Counted from the stretch's first letter, positions 7,973 through 15,692 are shown. The stretch: 51,788 nucleotides of DNA from an uncultured Mucilaginibacter sp. (GCA_913775265.1 CAJYJH010000005.1:1-51788), one strand, 5' to 3'. Made by a program: numbers and translations. Notes: a model not told the origin generated them from the sequence alone.

Positions 7973-9301
7973 TTAATAACTTAGCTGCACATGCGGCTTG
8001 TAAGTATTTGTTTTTACCTGCGCTTTCAACTCATGCAATATATTATATAAACCAAAATTGGTGCGGTTTACATAAATAAAGTGTTTAACTCCCCGGGCTT
8101 GTTTAAACTCGGGCATACGCGAAATCTGTTCACCAAAACCATACAGTTCATCAAAAAACGCTGTCTCGCCAAAATCAAACGAAGCACTCATGTACGGCTT
8201 GGCAAACAACGAAATCATTTGATGATACATCTTATAAAAAAACTCGATTTGTTGCGGTGTATCATTAGGCAAAATCATTTCAAGTTTCCGGAATGCCTTA
8301 ATGGTTTCTTCTTTATTATCGAGCAGGTTTGTGGAGGTTAGCGAGAAGAAAGGATAATAAAAATCTTCGGGCATTTCTTTAATGCATCCAAAATCAATAA
8401 TTCCTAATTCGCCATTGGGCGTAATCAGAAAATTGCCGGGATGCGGATCAGCATGAACCGCGCGGAGCTCGTGTTGCTGATAGTTATAAAAGTCCCATAA
8501 GGCCTGGCCAATCTGGTTGCGCAGTTCCTGACTGGGGTTGGTCTGTAAAAATTCTTTCAAGTGTTGACCCTCTATCCAGCTCATGGTAATGATGCGCTTG
8601 CTGGATAAAGCGGGGTAATAGCGCGGAAAAATGGTATGCTGCAAAATGGCAGAACAGGCTTTCGAAATTTCTATCGAGCGGCGAACCTCCAGTTCATAAT
8701 CGGTTTCTTCCAGCAGGCGTTCCTCAACCTCTTGCATGTAAACCTCCAGTTCCTTTTCGCTCATACCCAACAAGCGAAAGGCAAAGGGTTTTACCAGTTT
8801 TAAGTCAGACGATATCGAATCGCCTACACCGGGGTACTGAATTTTAACAGCAAGTTTCTCGCCGTTTAGTTCGGCTTGGTGTACCTGGCCAATTGATGCG
8901 GCGTTGTTGGAGCGCAGATCAAATTTATCATAAATCTGCTCGGGCGATTTGCCAAAGTATTTTTTGAAGGTCTGAACAATGAGTGGTCCTGAAAGGGGAG
9001 GAGCATTGTATTGCGATTGAGAAAACTTGTCCACATAAGCTTTAGGCAGGATGTTTTTATCCATGCTTAGCATTTGCGCTACTTTTAGTGCACTGCCTTT
9101 TAGCTCGCTTAAAGACTCATAAATATCGGCTGCATTATCTTCATTAAGTTCACTACGGTCTAAATTCGGGTTAAACAGCTTTTTAGAGTAGTGCTTAATA
9201 TAGTTGCCACCAACTTTGAATCCGGTTTTAACAAACCGGGCCGATCTTTCTACTTTACTGGTGGGTATACTGTTTTGCTCTTTCGCTTTATCTTCACTCA
9301 T
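7973..9301 (-). CDS. ABC1/UbiB (AarF/ADCK) family kinase-like protein
   Basis: A 442-residue member of the ABC1/ADCK/UbiB atypical kinase family, linked in other organisms to ubiquinone or other isoprenoid lipid metabolism. Visible kinase-like motifs are NAASIGQVH (Ala-rich loop), the lysine in LAVKIQYPG, the catalytic loop HADPHPGNFLI and the metal-binding IDFGC. The family signature KxGQ reads KVAQ at residues 73-76. ATG 9301 is preferred to an in-frame TTG at 9316; it gives an 8-base overlap with the HAD gene. No membrane segment is evident. Its partner lipid is unknown. Confidence 0.88.
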   Translation of the reverse strand: MSEDKAKEQNSIPTSKVERSARFVKTGFKVGGNYIKHYSKKLFNPNLDRSELNEDNAADIYESLSELKGSALKVAQMLSMDKNILPKAYVDKFSQSQYNAPPLSGPLIVQTFKKYFGKSPEQIYDKFDLRSNNAASIGQVHQAELNGEKLAVKIQYPGVGDSISSDLKLVKPFAFRLLGMSEKELEVYMQEVEERLLEETDYELEVRRSIEISKACSAILQHTIFPRYYPALSSKRIITMSWIEGQHLKEFLQTNPSQELRNQIGQALWDFYNYQQHELRAVHADPHPGNFLITPNGELGIIDFGCIKEMPEDFYYPFFSLTSTNLLDNKEETIKAFRKLEMILPNDTPQQIEFFYKMYHQMISLFAKPYMSASFDFGETAFFDELYGFGEQISRMPEFKQARGVKHFIYVNRTNFGLYNILHELKAQVKTNTYKPHVQLSY

Positions 9302-9968
9302 GTTTTTCTTTCTCAAATAACGCAGCTAACCGATGTTCATTAACGTCGGCATAATCATTAATCACCATATCAACCGGATGCAGTTCATCTGCCGTATGCG
9401 AAGTGGTAATTCCTACTACTTTCATGCCGGCCGCATTAGCAGCTTTTATACCCGAAAGCGAATCCTCAAATACAATGCAATGTTCTGGCTTTACACCTAA
9501 ATCATCAGCGGCTTTCAAAAATATTTGCGGATTAGGTTTCGGCTTGCTTACGCGTGGCCCATCAACAATGGTATCAAACATTGATTTTAAGGAAAGGTTG
9601 TTCAACACAAAGTCAATATTTGATGTCGTAGCCGATGATGCAACTGCGAGCTTTACACCTGCATTCTTCAATTCCTGCAATAAGCGCTCTAACCCGTTGA
9701 TAGGTGTCATGCTGGGTAGATAAATATCGCGGTAGCGTACGGTTTTCTCCTGAAACATGGCTTTCATCTCCTCTTCATCGTAATCATTGCCGAAGAAATT
9801 TCGCATAATGACCATACCCGGCACACCGCTTATTTCCTCGTTAAATAAATCGGTCGTAACTTCTACACGGTTATATTGTTCAAAAAGCTCTTTCCAAGCT
9901 TTAAAATGGTACGGGTTATTGTCAACCAGTGTACCGTCCATATCAAAAATTGCAGCGTATTGAGTCAT
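9294..9968 (-). CDS. HAD-superfamily hydrolase, beta-phosphoglucomutase-like
   Basis: A 224-residue haloacid dehalogenase-fold phosphatase or phosphomutase. Motif I is FDMDGTLVDN with nucleophile Asp9 and acid/base Asp11. Motif II is VASSATTS, the lysine region is VSKPKPNP, and motif III is VFEDSLSGIKAANAAGM. The helical cap between residues 15 and 85 matches the beta-phosphoglucomutase/phosphatase subgroup. The true substrate cannot be read from sequence. The gene overlaps the downstream ABC1 kinase by 8 bases and follows the TetR gene by 52 bases, so the three may form one operon. Confidence 0.88.
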   Translation of the reverse strand: MTQYAAIFDMDGTLVDNNPYHFKAWKELFEQYNRVEVTTDLFNEEISGVPGMVIMRNFFGNDYDEEEMKAMFQEKTVRYRDIYLPSMTPINGLERLLQELKNAGVKLAVASSATTSNIDFVLNNLSLKSMFDTIVDGPRVSKPKPNPQIFLKAADDLGVKPEHCIVFEDSLSGIKAANAAGMKVVGITTSHTADELHPVDMVINDYADVNEHRLAALFEKEKHE

Positions 9969-10020
9969 GTATAGATTTAGAAGTATTTAAAAATGAAATT
10001 GATGACTATACTTTAATAGC

Positions 10021-10674
10021 TCAAAATCCCATTTTCTCTTTAAAGCCGCCATTTTTTACCAAAAACTTGCCGTAGTCAAACAGGTTATCAATCGGCGAGC
10101 GCTGAAACAAGTCGAACGTTACGTTGATGCCTTTCTCAATAGCCTCATCAGTTTTTTCAAAGCCTGCAGAGTTGTCATCAATCCAAAACTTTAAAATAAA
10201 GTTAAATTGCATCCAAAGCGCATCTTTGTATTTATTGGTGAAAAACTTGCGGTCGGTTAATTCGCCGGTTTCCAATCCGTCGCGTAATATATCGTCGGCA
10301 AAACTTTCAAATATGTTTTTCATACTGTCTAAAACGCGGGGTGTGCCAATGGGCCTTGCGTGTTTTTTAAAGCTATAAACAGCAAAGCTCCGGCTGCCTT
10401 TTAATAACTCAAAAAAGCTGTAAAAAAAAGACAATGCTTTTTCGCGCGCTGAATATTGCGGCCAAACTTCCTGAGTTTTTATTTCGGTAACGGTTTTGCG
10501 AACAATATCCGCCCAAACAGATTGTTCAACAGCCTCAAACGATCCAAAAAAGCGATAAAATTCTTCTTCGGTAATATCGTTGTTCTTAGCAAAAAGATAA
10601 ACCGACTTAGGTTCATGTCCTTCGGTCAATACATAATCAATATATGCGGTTTGTATACTTTCGGTAGTAGCCAT
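10021..10674 (-). CDS. TetR-like transcriptional regulator
   Basis: A 217-residue protein with an N-terminal helix-turn-helix of the TetR type (SVYLFAKNNDITEEEFYRFF, about residues 22-41) and an all-helical ligand-binding domain. Such proteins repress nearby genes until a small molecule binds. ATG 10674 is preferred over an upstream start that adds 16 non-conserved residues. The DNA-binding part is less canonical than most TetR proteins. It is the first gene of the minus-strand group TetR, HAD, ABC1 kinase, and overlapping dyads just upstream (10705-10726) are candidate operators. Confidence 0.75.
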   Translation of the reverse strand: MATTESIQTAYIDYVLTEGHEPKSVYLFAKNNDITEEEFYRFFGSFEAVEQSVWADIVRKTVTEIKTQEVWPQYSAREKALSFFYSFFELLKGSRSFAVYSFKKHARPIGTPRVLDSMKNIFESFADDILRDGLETGELTDRKFFTNKYKDALWMQFNFILKFWIDDNSAGFEKTDEAIEKGINVTFDLFQRSPIDNLFDYGKFLVKNGGFKEKMGF

Positions 10675-10704
10675 AATGTTGATTGATAATTTTAATAAAT
10701 GTAC

Positions 10705-10726
10705 GTGTTTATACACAAGCACTTGT
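10705..10726. promoter_or_regulatory. Candidate TetR operator dyads
   Basis: Two overlapping dyads lie 31-52 bases upstream of the TetR start: GTGTTTATACAC (10705-10716, arms GTGT/ACAC) and ACAAGCACTTGT (10715-10726, arms ACAAG/CTTGT). The position and symmetry suit autoregulation. No binding evidence exists here. Confidence 0.35.
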
Positions 10727-10843
10727 CATGCCAGTATACAAACAGTAACGTAATTAAGGCTTTAAGTAGTACATAATGTCAGGCGATGACAATACCACAG
10801 GCAAAATTTACAGCTAACTTACAAGCGCAAGCTTTTTTATACT

Positions 10844-10851
10844 TATATTTG
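10844..10851 (+). promoter_or_regulatory. -7 box of the DUF2256-cryptochrome-photolyase operon
   Basis: TATATTTG matches TAnnTTTG exactly and lies 63 bases upstream of the DUF2256 start. No clear -33 TTTG element is found at the expected distance, so the promoter is tentative. Confidence 0.45.
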
Positions 10852-10914
10852 ATACACTTCCGGCAGTTCGTTGTTATAGTTTTAAATAAAAGATAACCAA
10901 TTGTTTGCCTGTAT

Positions 10915-11061
10915 ATGTCTGCCCTAAAAAGAGTGTTAAAAGAGAACCTGCCCGAAAAGGTTTGTGAAGTATGTAAGCGCCCATTCAGCTGGCGTAAAAA
11001 GTGGGAAAAGTGTTGGGATGATGTCAAATACTGTAGCGAACGGTGCCGGAGAAACAAATAA
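10915..11061 (+). CDS. Small DUF2256 zinc-finger-like protein
   Basis: A 48-residue basic protein starting at ATG 10915. Its core is [14 protein letters not shown] followed by YCSERCRR, giving a Cys-x2-Cys...Cys-x3-Cys arrangement that should bind one zinc ion. This pattern and length fit DUF2256, a family of unknown function that is frequently encoded beside cryptochromes and photolyases (recalled knowledge). It ends 39 bases before cryptochrome DASH on the same strand and is likely in its operon. Functions in RNA or DNA binding are possible, but nothing here proves one. Confidence 0.85.
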   Translation: MSALKRVLKENLPEKVCEVCKRPFSWRKKWEKCWDDVKYCSERCRRNK

Positions 11062-11100
11062 TTGGCATTTTTGTATGTTAATTTAGATTGATTAAAAACA

Positions 11101-12381
11101 ATGAGTGATAAAACAATACTGGTATGGTTTAGAAACGACTTGCGGGTACATGACAATGAAATATTGTTGGAAGCTACCCGAAAGGCCGATAAAATACTGC
11201 CGGTATATTGTTTTGACCCTCATTACTTTACTAAAACCGAATCGGGCTATAAAACCGGGAACATACGCACCCGTTTTTTACTGCAAAGCGTAGCCGATCT
11301 GCGCGAAAAGTTGCAGGCTTTGGGCGGCGACTTATTGATTGTGCATGGCAACCCTGCCGAGCAGATTCCGCAACTGGCCGAGCAGTACCAGGTAAGCGAA
11401 GTTTACCATCACCGCGAGGTAGCTTTCGAAGAAACCAATATTTCTGAAGAAGTAGAGGCAGCCTTATGGAAAATGAAGCTTAATTTAAAGCATTTCATCG
11501 GGCATACACTTTATCATAAAGAAGATTTGCCTTTCCCGATCAAGGATATTCCGGATAGCTTTAATACTTTTAAAAAGAAGGTGGAACGTGATAGCAGCGT
11601 GCGCCCATGTCTGGCTATTCCCGAACATATAGTAACCCCGCTAATTGCTGATACTGGCGAATTACCAACTTTAGAACAATTAGGTTTGACTGAGCCGGTG
11701 CAAGATATAAGGGCATCTTTTAAGTTTGAAGGCGGCGAAACTGCTGGTTTACAGCAACTCGAAAGTTATTTTACTACTAATGCCGTTGCAGCAGGTGGCA
11801 AGGGCAACCGAAATGTAGCGTCTTCTAAGCTTTCGCCTTGGTTGGCTTTAGGCTGTGTATCGCCACGGCAGGTGTACTGGGAAATTATCAATCATGGTCA
11901 GACTGCGCATAATCACCCGCTGATGCTGGAGCTTTTATGGCGGGATTACTTCCGGTTTATGTTTAAAAAGTACAGCCGTAAGTTTTTTGAGGCCGAAGGT
12001 TTTAAGTCTGAAGCGCCCGAATTGTCCGGTAACCAGGAAGAGCTATTTGAGCAATGGAAAACAGGTTCTACCGGTGTGCCTTTTATTGATGCCAGTATGC
12101 ACGAACTCAATGCTACCGGATTTATCAGTAATGCCAGTCGCCAGGCATCATCTGCCTACCTGGTTAAAACATTAAAAGTGAACTGGACCTGGGGTGCCCG
12201 CTGGTTCGAAGAAAAACTCATCGACTATTCTCCGGCCAGTAATTGGGGCAATTGGGCATACATTGCCGGCGTAGGTAACGACCCGCGCGAAAACCGGTAT
12301 TTCAGCCCTAAGAATTTGGCAGACCTTGATCCTAAAGGAGAGTATGCTAAACTATGGCTTGCCGAAGAGAAAGTAGCATAA
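11101..12381 (+). CDS. Cryptochrome DASH
   Basis: A 426-residue DASH-type cryptochrome, a FAD and usually methenyltetrahydrofolate-binding blue-light protein that repairs cyclobutane dimers in single-stranded or looped DNA. The antenna domain begins ILVWFRNDLRVHDNEIL. The FAD domain contains SSKLSPWLALGCVSPRQVYW, LLWRDYFRFM, MHELNATGFISNASRQ and SNWGNWAYIAGVGNDPRENR. The RQASSAYLV and GNDPRENRYF signatures separate DASH proteins from CPD photolyases. It lies between DUF2256 and the FeS photolyase on the same strand, with 56 bases before the next start. Confidence 0.95.
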   Translation: MSDKTILVWFRNDLRVHDNEILLEATRKADKILPVYCFDPHYFTKTESGYKTGNIRTRFLLQSVADLREKLQALGGDLLIVHGNPAEQIPQLAEQYQVSEVYHHREVAFEETNISEEVEAALWKMKLNLKHFIGHTLYHKEDLPFPIKDIPDSFNTFKKKVERDSSVRPCLAIPEHIVTPLIADTGELPTLEQLGLTEPVQDIRASFKFEGGETAGLQQLESYFTTNAVAAGGKGNRNVASSKLSPWLALGCVSPRQVYWEIINHGQTAHNHPLMLELLWRDYFRFMFKKYSRKFFEAEGFKSEAPELSGNQEELFEQWKTGSTGVPFIDASMHELNATGFISNASRQASSAYLVKTLKVNWTWGARWFEEKLIDYSPASNWGNWAYIAGVGNDPRENRYFSPKNLADLDPKGEYAKLWLAEEKVA

Positions 12382-12437
12382 CTATTGGTGATAGGTTGCC
12401 TTAAAACCTCCGGCTATGTTGCTTGTTGTACACCATC

Positions 12438-13973
12438 ATGGCTAAAACCCTCCGCCTTATTCTGGGCGATCAACTCAATATTAAGCACAGTTGGTTTAAA
12501 GAACCGCAGTCTGATGTAACATTTATCCTGTTAGAAGTAATGCAAGAACAGGAGTATGTGATGCATCATGTACAAAAAATCCTTGCCTTTTTCGGCGCTA
12601 TGCGCAACTTTGCTCACCAGCTTACTAGGCTTGGCCATGAGGTAATTTACGTTAAGCTTGATGATAAAGATAATGAACAGGACTTTGCCGAGAACCTGAA
12701 ACGCATCATCAAAAAAAAACATATTACCCGCTTTGAATATCAGTTACCGGACGAGTACCGCCTGGATGAGCAATTGAAGGAAATTTGCAAAAGTCTGCAT
12801 ATTGAAACCGGTAGTGCCGACACGGAGCATTTTTTGACAGAGCGATTGGATGTCAAAAACTTTTTCGGAAAAAAGACACGATATCTGATGGAAAGCTTTT
12901 ACCGCAATATGCGCGAAAAGCTACACGTGCTGATGGACGATGACGAACCGGAAGGCGGACGGTGGAACTTTGATGCAGACAATCGTAATAAATATGATGG
13001 CAAGGTGCCATTGGTGCCACCATTAATGTTTAATCATGATGTTACTGCATTAAAAAAGATGATTGATGCAGCCAAAGTGAAATATTTCGGAGAAGTGGAT
13101 GCCGAACACTTCGCATGGCCGCTCTCGCGGCAAGAGGCGCTCAGTGCATTAAAATATTTTTGTGAGCATTTGCTGCCCAATTTTGGTACTTATGAAGATG
13201 CCATGTTGCAGAAGCACATCAGTTTATTTCATTCGCGCATGTCTTTTGCCATGAATGTGAAACTGGTATCGCCTTTTGAAGTAGTAAGCACGGTATTACG
13301 TTATTATAAGAAGCATCCTAAAACAATTTCGCTGGCGCAGGTAGAAGGATACATCAGGCAGATTGTAGGCTGGCGCGAGTTTATGCGCGGTGTATATTGG
13401 GCACAAATGCCCGATTATCAAGAGAAAAACTTTTTTAAACATCGTACTGAGATACCTCATTGGTTTTGGGATGGCAAAACGCAAATGAACTGCCTGAAGC
13501 ATTGCATAGGGCAGTCGCTCACTGATGCATGGGCGCACCATATTCAGCGTTTAATGGTGATTGGCAACTTTTGCATGTTGGCCGGTATCAACCCGGATGA
13601 CGTGGATGCCTGGTATCTGGGTGTTTATATTGATGCTATACAGTGGGTAGAAATTACCAATACCCGGGGCATGAGTCAGTATGCCGATGGGGGAGTAGTA
13701 GGCTCGAAACCTTATGCTGCATCGGCCGCTTATATTAACAAAATGAGCGACTACTGCAAAAACTGCCACTACGATTATAAAAAGAAGTACGGTGAGCGTG
13801 CTTGTCCGTACAACAGCTTATATTGGAACTTCTACGAACGCAACGCCGAAAAACTGCAAGGTAACCCACGGATAGGTATGGCTTACATGACGTTGAAGAA
13901 AATGAAGCCTGATGAAAAGCAAAAGATTATGGAGCAGGCTGAACAATACCTGGATGATTTGAATAAACTCTGA
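12438..13973 (+). CDS. Iron-sulfur bacterial (6-4) photolyase / FeS-BCP
   Basis: A 511-residue member of the FeS bacterial cryptochromes and photolyases, which repair (6-4) photoproducts with FAD, a ribolumazine-type antenna and a 4Fe-4S cluster. The four predicted cluster ligands are Cys352, Cys440, Cys443 and Cys456, with the same spacing (88, 3, 13) as I recall for Agrobacterium PhrB. The N-terminus RLILGDQLN is the family start, so ATG 12438 is chosen over an in-frame TTG at 12423. Other motifs are GWREFMRGVYW and the RGMSQYADGG stretch. It is the last gene of the DUF2256 and cryptochrome group. Confidence 0.93.
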   Translation: MAKTLRLILGDQLNIKHSWFKEPQSDVTFILLEVMQEQEYVMHHVQKILAFFGAMRNFAHQLTRLGHEVIYVKLDDKDNEQDFAENLKRIIKKKHITRFEYQLPDEYRLDEQLKEICKSLHIETGSADTEHFLTERLDVKNFFGKKTRYLMESFYRNMREKLHVLMDDDEPEGGRWNFDADNRNKYDGKVPLVPPLMFNHDVTALKKMIDAAKVKYFGEVDAEHFAWPLSRQEALSALKYFCEHLLPNFGTYEDAMLQKHISLFHSRMSFAMNVKLVSPFEVVSTVLRYYKKHPKTISLAQVEGYIRQIVGWREFMRGVYWAQMPDYQEKNFFKHRTEIPHWFWDGKTQMNCLKHCIGQSLTDAWAHHIQRLMVIGNFCMLAGINPDDVDAWYLGVYIDAIQWVEITNTRGMSQYADGGVVGSKPYAASAAYINKMSDYCKNCHYDYKKKYGERACPYNSLYWNFYERNAEKLQGNPRIGMAYMTLKKMKPDEKQKIMEQAEQYLDDLNKL

Positions 13974-14062
13974 TTTTATAGCTCACTTTTGCAACATTTA
14001 AAGCTTTCATTTTGAATGAAATAATCTTTTAAAATTTGTTAAATTAATTATTGCAAATTTTA

Positions 14063-14070
14063 TACCTTTG
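14063..14070 (+). promoter_or_regulatory. -7 box of the rpsU promoter
   Basis: TACCTTTG matches TAnnTTTG exactly. A TTTG at 14035-14038 is 24 bases upstream, longer than the usual 18-20, so the -33 element is uncertain. The transcript would start near 14076, just ahead of the Shine-Dalgarno sequence. Confidence 0.55.
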
Positions 14071-14080
14071 CCCTTCCTGA

Positions 14081-14088
14081 AAGGAGGT
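14081..14088 (+). promoter_or_regulatory. Strong Shine-Dalgarno sequence of rpsU
   Basis: AAGGAGGT is a near-perfect anti-Shine-Dalgarno match, 13 bases before ATG 14102. Nearly all other genes in the window lack such a sequence. In Bacteroidota, S21 helps occlude the anti-Shine-Dalgarno of 16S rRNA, so a strong site on rpsU fits autoregulation (family knowledge). Confidence 0.7.
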
Positions 14089-14101
14089 ATATAGAAGGAT
14101 T

Positions 14102-14293
14102 ATGATTATTATCAATGTAAAAGACGGCGAATCGTTAGATAAAGCCCTTAAACGTTTCAAAAAGAAATTTGAGAAAACCGGTGTTTTACGCGAGTTGCGC
14201 AGTCGCCAGGCTTACGAGAAAAAATCAGTTACCCGCAGAAATGTGGTTAAACACGCCATCTACAAACAAGGCTTAAACATAGAGACTGTGTAA
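14102..14293 (+). CDS. rpsU: 30S ribosomal protein S21
   Basis: A 63-residue basic ribosomal protein bS21, with the typical opening MIIINVKDGESLDKALKRF and the RSRQAYEKKSVTRR segment. It sits on the 30S platform beside the 3' end of 16S rRNA, where in Bacteroidota it contributes to hiding the anti-Shine-Dalgarno sequence. The gene has an unusually good Shine-Dalgarno (14081-14088) and a -7 box just upstream. It opens a conserved Bacteroidota order: rpsU, xerC, hpf, tRNAs, tuf. Length is normal. Confidence 0.95.
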   Translation: MIIINVKDGESLDKALKRFKKKFEKTGVLRELRSRQAYEKKSVTRRNVVKHAIYKQGLNIETV

Positions 14294-14309
14294 TTTTCAC
14301 AGTTCCTGT

Positions 14310-14338
14310 TTTGATATATTAAAACTATTTGTACTTTG
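14310..14338 (+). promoter_or_regulatory. Possible xerC-hpf promoter
   Basis: TTTG (14310-14313) and TACTTTG (14332-14338) are separated by 18 bases, close to the Bacteroidota -33/-7 layout but with one base fewer in the -7 box. This lies between rpsU and the recombinase start at 14368. Confidence 0.4.
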
Positions 14339-14367
14339 CCTTTTCGGGCTTTGTGCAAATAGTTTTT

Positions 14368-15261
14368 ATGTTTTTAGAGCAGTTTATATCTTACATCAAA
14401 TACGAAAAGCGGTACTCGCCGCATACCGTTACTGCTTATGAGTCTGATCTGACTCAATTCTATGCATTCCTGAACGATCCCGAAATTACCGTTGCCCATC
14501 CGGCCGAAGTTACCCATCAGCATATCCGCAGTTGGATGGTATCGTTGATGGATCAGCAATTAACTCCCCGGTCGGTTAACCGTAAGGTGGCCACCTTGCG
14601 CAAGTACTTTAAATTTTTATTGCAGGGGCAACACATTGCCGCCGTACCCACGGCACGCATACAAGCGCCTAAAGTAACCAAGCAATTACCTGCGGTGGTA
14701 GAAGATGAAAAGTTGTCGCAATTGCTGGATAAAAACGACGTGTTTAGCTGCGATTTTATCGGCCAGCGCGATAAGCTGGTGATAGAGCTGTTGTTTGGCA
14801 CCGGCATGCGTTTGGCCGAATTATTAGGCGTAACCGAAGCGGACCTTGATCTGTATCAAAGCACAGTTAAAGTGCTGGGTAAGCGCAACAAACAACGTAT
14901 TATACCTATCAACAAAGAGCTAAGCAACTTACTGCAGCATTACCTGGCGTTAAGAAAAAATGAAATAATTGGTAACAATTCGTTAAAGTTGATCGTTACC
15001 AATAAAGGAGCTGATGCTTATCCTAAGATGATTTATTTGATAGTGCAAAAGTATTTAACACATATATCTACCCAGCAAAAACGCAGCCCGCATGTGTTGC
15101 GCCACACTTTTGCTACCAGCCTGCTTAATAAGGGAGCCGACCTTAACGCTATTAAAGATCTGTTGGGTCATGCCAGCTTGAATGCTACGCAAGTGTATAC
15201 CCACAATTCTGTTGAAAGACTCAAATCTATTTATAAACAAGCCCATCCAAAGGCAAATTAA
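14368..15261 (+). CDS. xerC: Tyrosine recombinase XerC-like
   Basis: A 297-residue site-specific tyrosine recombinase, the kind that resolves chromosome dimers at dif. The N-terminal SAM-like core-binding domain covers about residues 1-100 (YSPHTVTAYESDL). Catalytic residues are Arg148 (GTGMRLAE), His242 and Arg245 (HVLRH), His268 (LLGHASL) and nucleophile Tyr277 (QVYTH). ATG 14368 is used because upstream codons encode unrelated hydrophobic residues. The gene sits between rpsU and hpf, a housekeeping position, so it is more likely the chromosomal Xer enzyme than a mobile-element integrase. Confidence 0.9.
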   Translation: MFLEQFISYIKYEKRYSPHTVTAYESDLTQFYAFLNDPEITVAHPAEVTHQHIRSWMVSLMDQQLTPRSVNRKVATLRKYFKFLLQGQHIAAVPTARIQAPKVTKQLPAVVEDEKLSQLLDKNDVFSCDFIGQRDKLVIELLFGTGMRLAELLGVTEADLDLYQSTVKVLGKRNKQRIIPINKELSNLLQHYLALRKNEIIGNNSLKLIVTNKGADAYPKMIYLIVQKYLTHISTQQKRSPHVLRHTFATSLLNKGADLNAIKDLLGHASLNATQVYTHNSVERLKSIYKQAHPKAN

Positions 15262-15263
15262 CA

Positions 15264-15269
15264 AGGAGG
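15264..15269 (+). promoter_or_regulatory. Strong Shine-Dalgarno sequence of hpf
   Basis: AGGAGG lies at 15264-15269, within AAGGAGGA and 5 bases before ATG 15275, which is near ideal spacing. It decides the start, since in-frame upstream codons belong to the xerC overlap. Confidence 0.75.
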
Positions 15270-15274
15270 AACAT

Positions 15275-15625
15275 ATGAAAATTACTGTTCATGCGATTCA
15301 TTTCAGTGCAGACAAGAAGTTAATAGACTTTATTCAGAAAAAAGCCAACAAACTGGAACAGTTTAGTGATAGTATAACAAGTGGGGATGTTTTTTTAAGA
15401 TTAGAAAATACCGGCGAAGAAGCCAACAAAATAACGGAGCTGAGATTGCTGATTAAGGGCAATCAATTATTTGCCAGCCATCAGTGCAAAACCTTTGAAG
15501 AAGGTACCGACCTGGCTGTAGAGAGCCTGCGCAAGCAAATCCAGAAGCATAAACAGAAACAAAACGCAATAACCGATGCGGCCCGAAAAGTTGAAACCGG
15601 TGCGTTAGAAGAAGATGAATACTGA
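15275..15625 (+). CDS. hpf: Ribosome hibernation-promoting factor (short HPF/RaiA)
   Basis: A 116-residue member of the HPF/RaiA family, which binds the decoding region of the 30S subunit and silences or dimerises ribosomes in slow growth. The sequence starts MKITVHAIHFSADKKLIDF, and the lysine-rich helix KQIQKHKQKQN is near the C-terminus. It lacks the C-terminal dimerisation domain of long HPF, so it is the short form. The start is set by a strong Shine-Dalgarno at 15264-15269. It lies 13 bases after xerC and ends at a good terminator. Confidence 0.9.
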   Translation: MKITVHAIHFSADKKLIDFIQKKANKLEQFSDSITSGDVFLRLENTGEEANKITELRLLIKGNQLFASHQCKTFEEGTDLAVESLRKQIQKHKQKQNAITDAARKVETGALEEDEY

Positions 15626-15650
15626 TAATCAGACATATAAAAACAAAAAA

Positions 15651-15682
15651 ATCAGCAGGCAAAAAACCTGCTGATTTTTTTT
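15651..15682 (+). terminator. Rho-independent terminator after hpf
   Basis: The perfect 9-bp stem ATCAGCAGG / CCTGCTGAT (15651-15659 and 15667-15675) with a 7-base loop is followed by a run of eight T. It closes the rpsU-xerC-hpf group before the tRNA promoter. Confidence 0.85.
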
Positions 15683-15692
15683 TAAAAAATAT

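Noticed and set aside
7804..8079. A 91-codon plus-strand ORF spanning the AT hairpin
   Set aside because: It overlaps the NmrA-like gene and the ABC1 kinase 3' end in the opposite direction; no family match.
10779..11156. A 125-codon minus-strand ORF over DUF2256 and the cryptochrome start
   Set aside because: It covers two well-supported plus-strand genes, and its residues show no domain.
14368..15261. The tyrosine recombinase as an integrase of a mobile element next to tRNA genes
   Set aside because: It lies in a conserved housekeeping order with rpsU and hpf. I see no attachment-site duplication or cargo, so a chromosomal Xer role is favoured.
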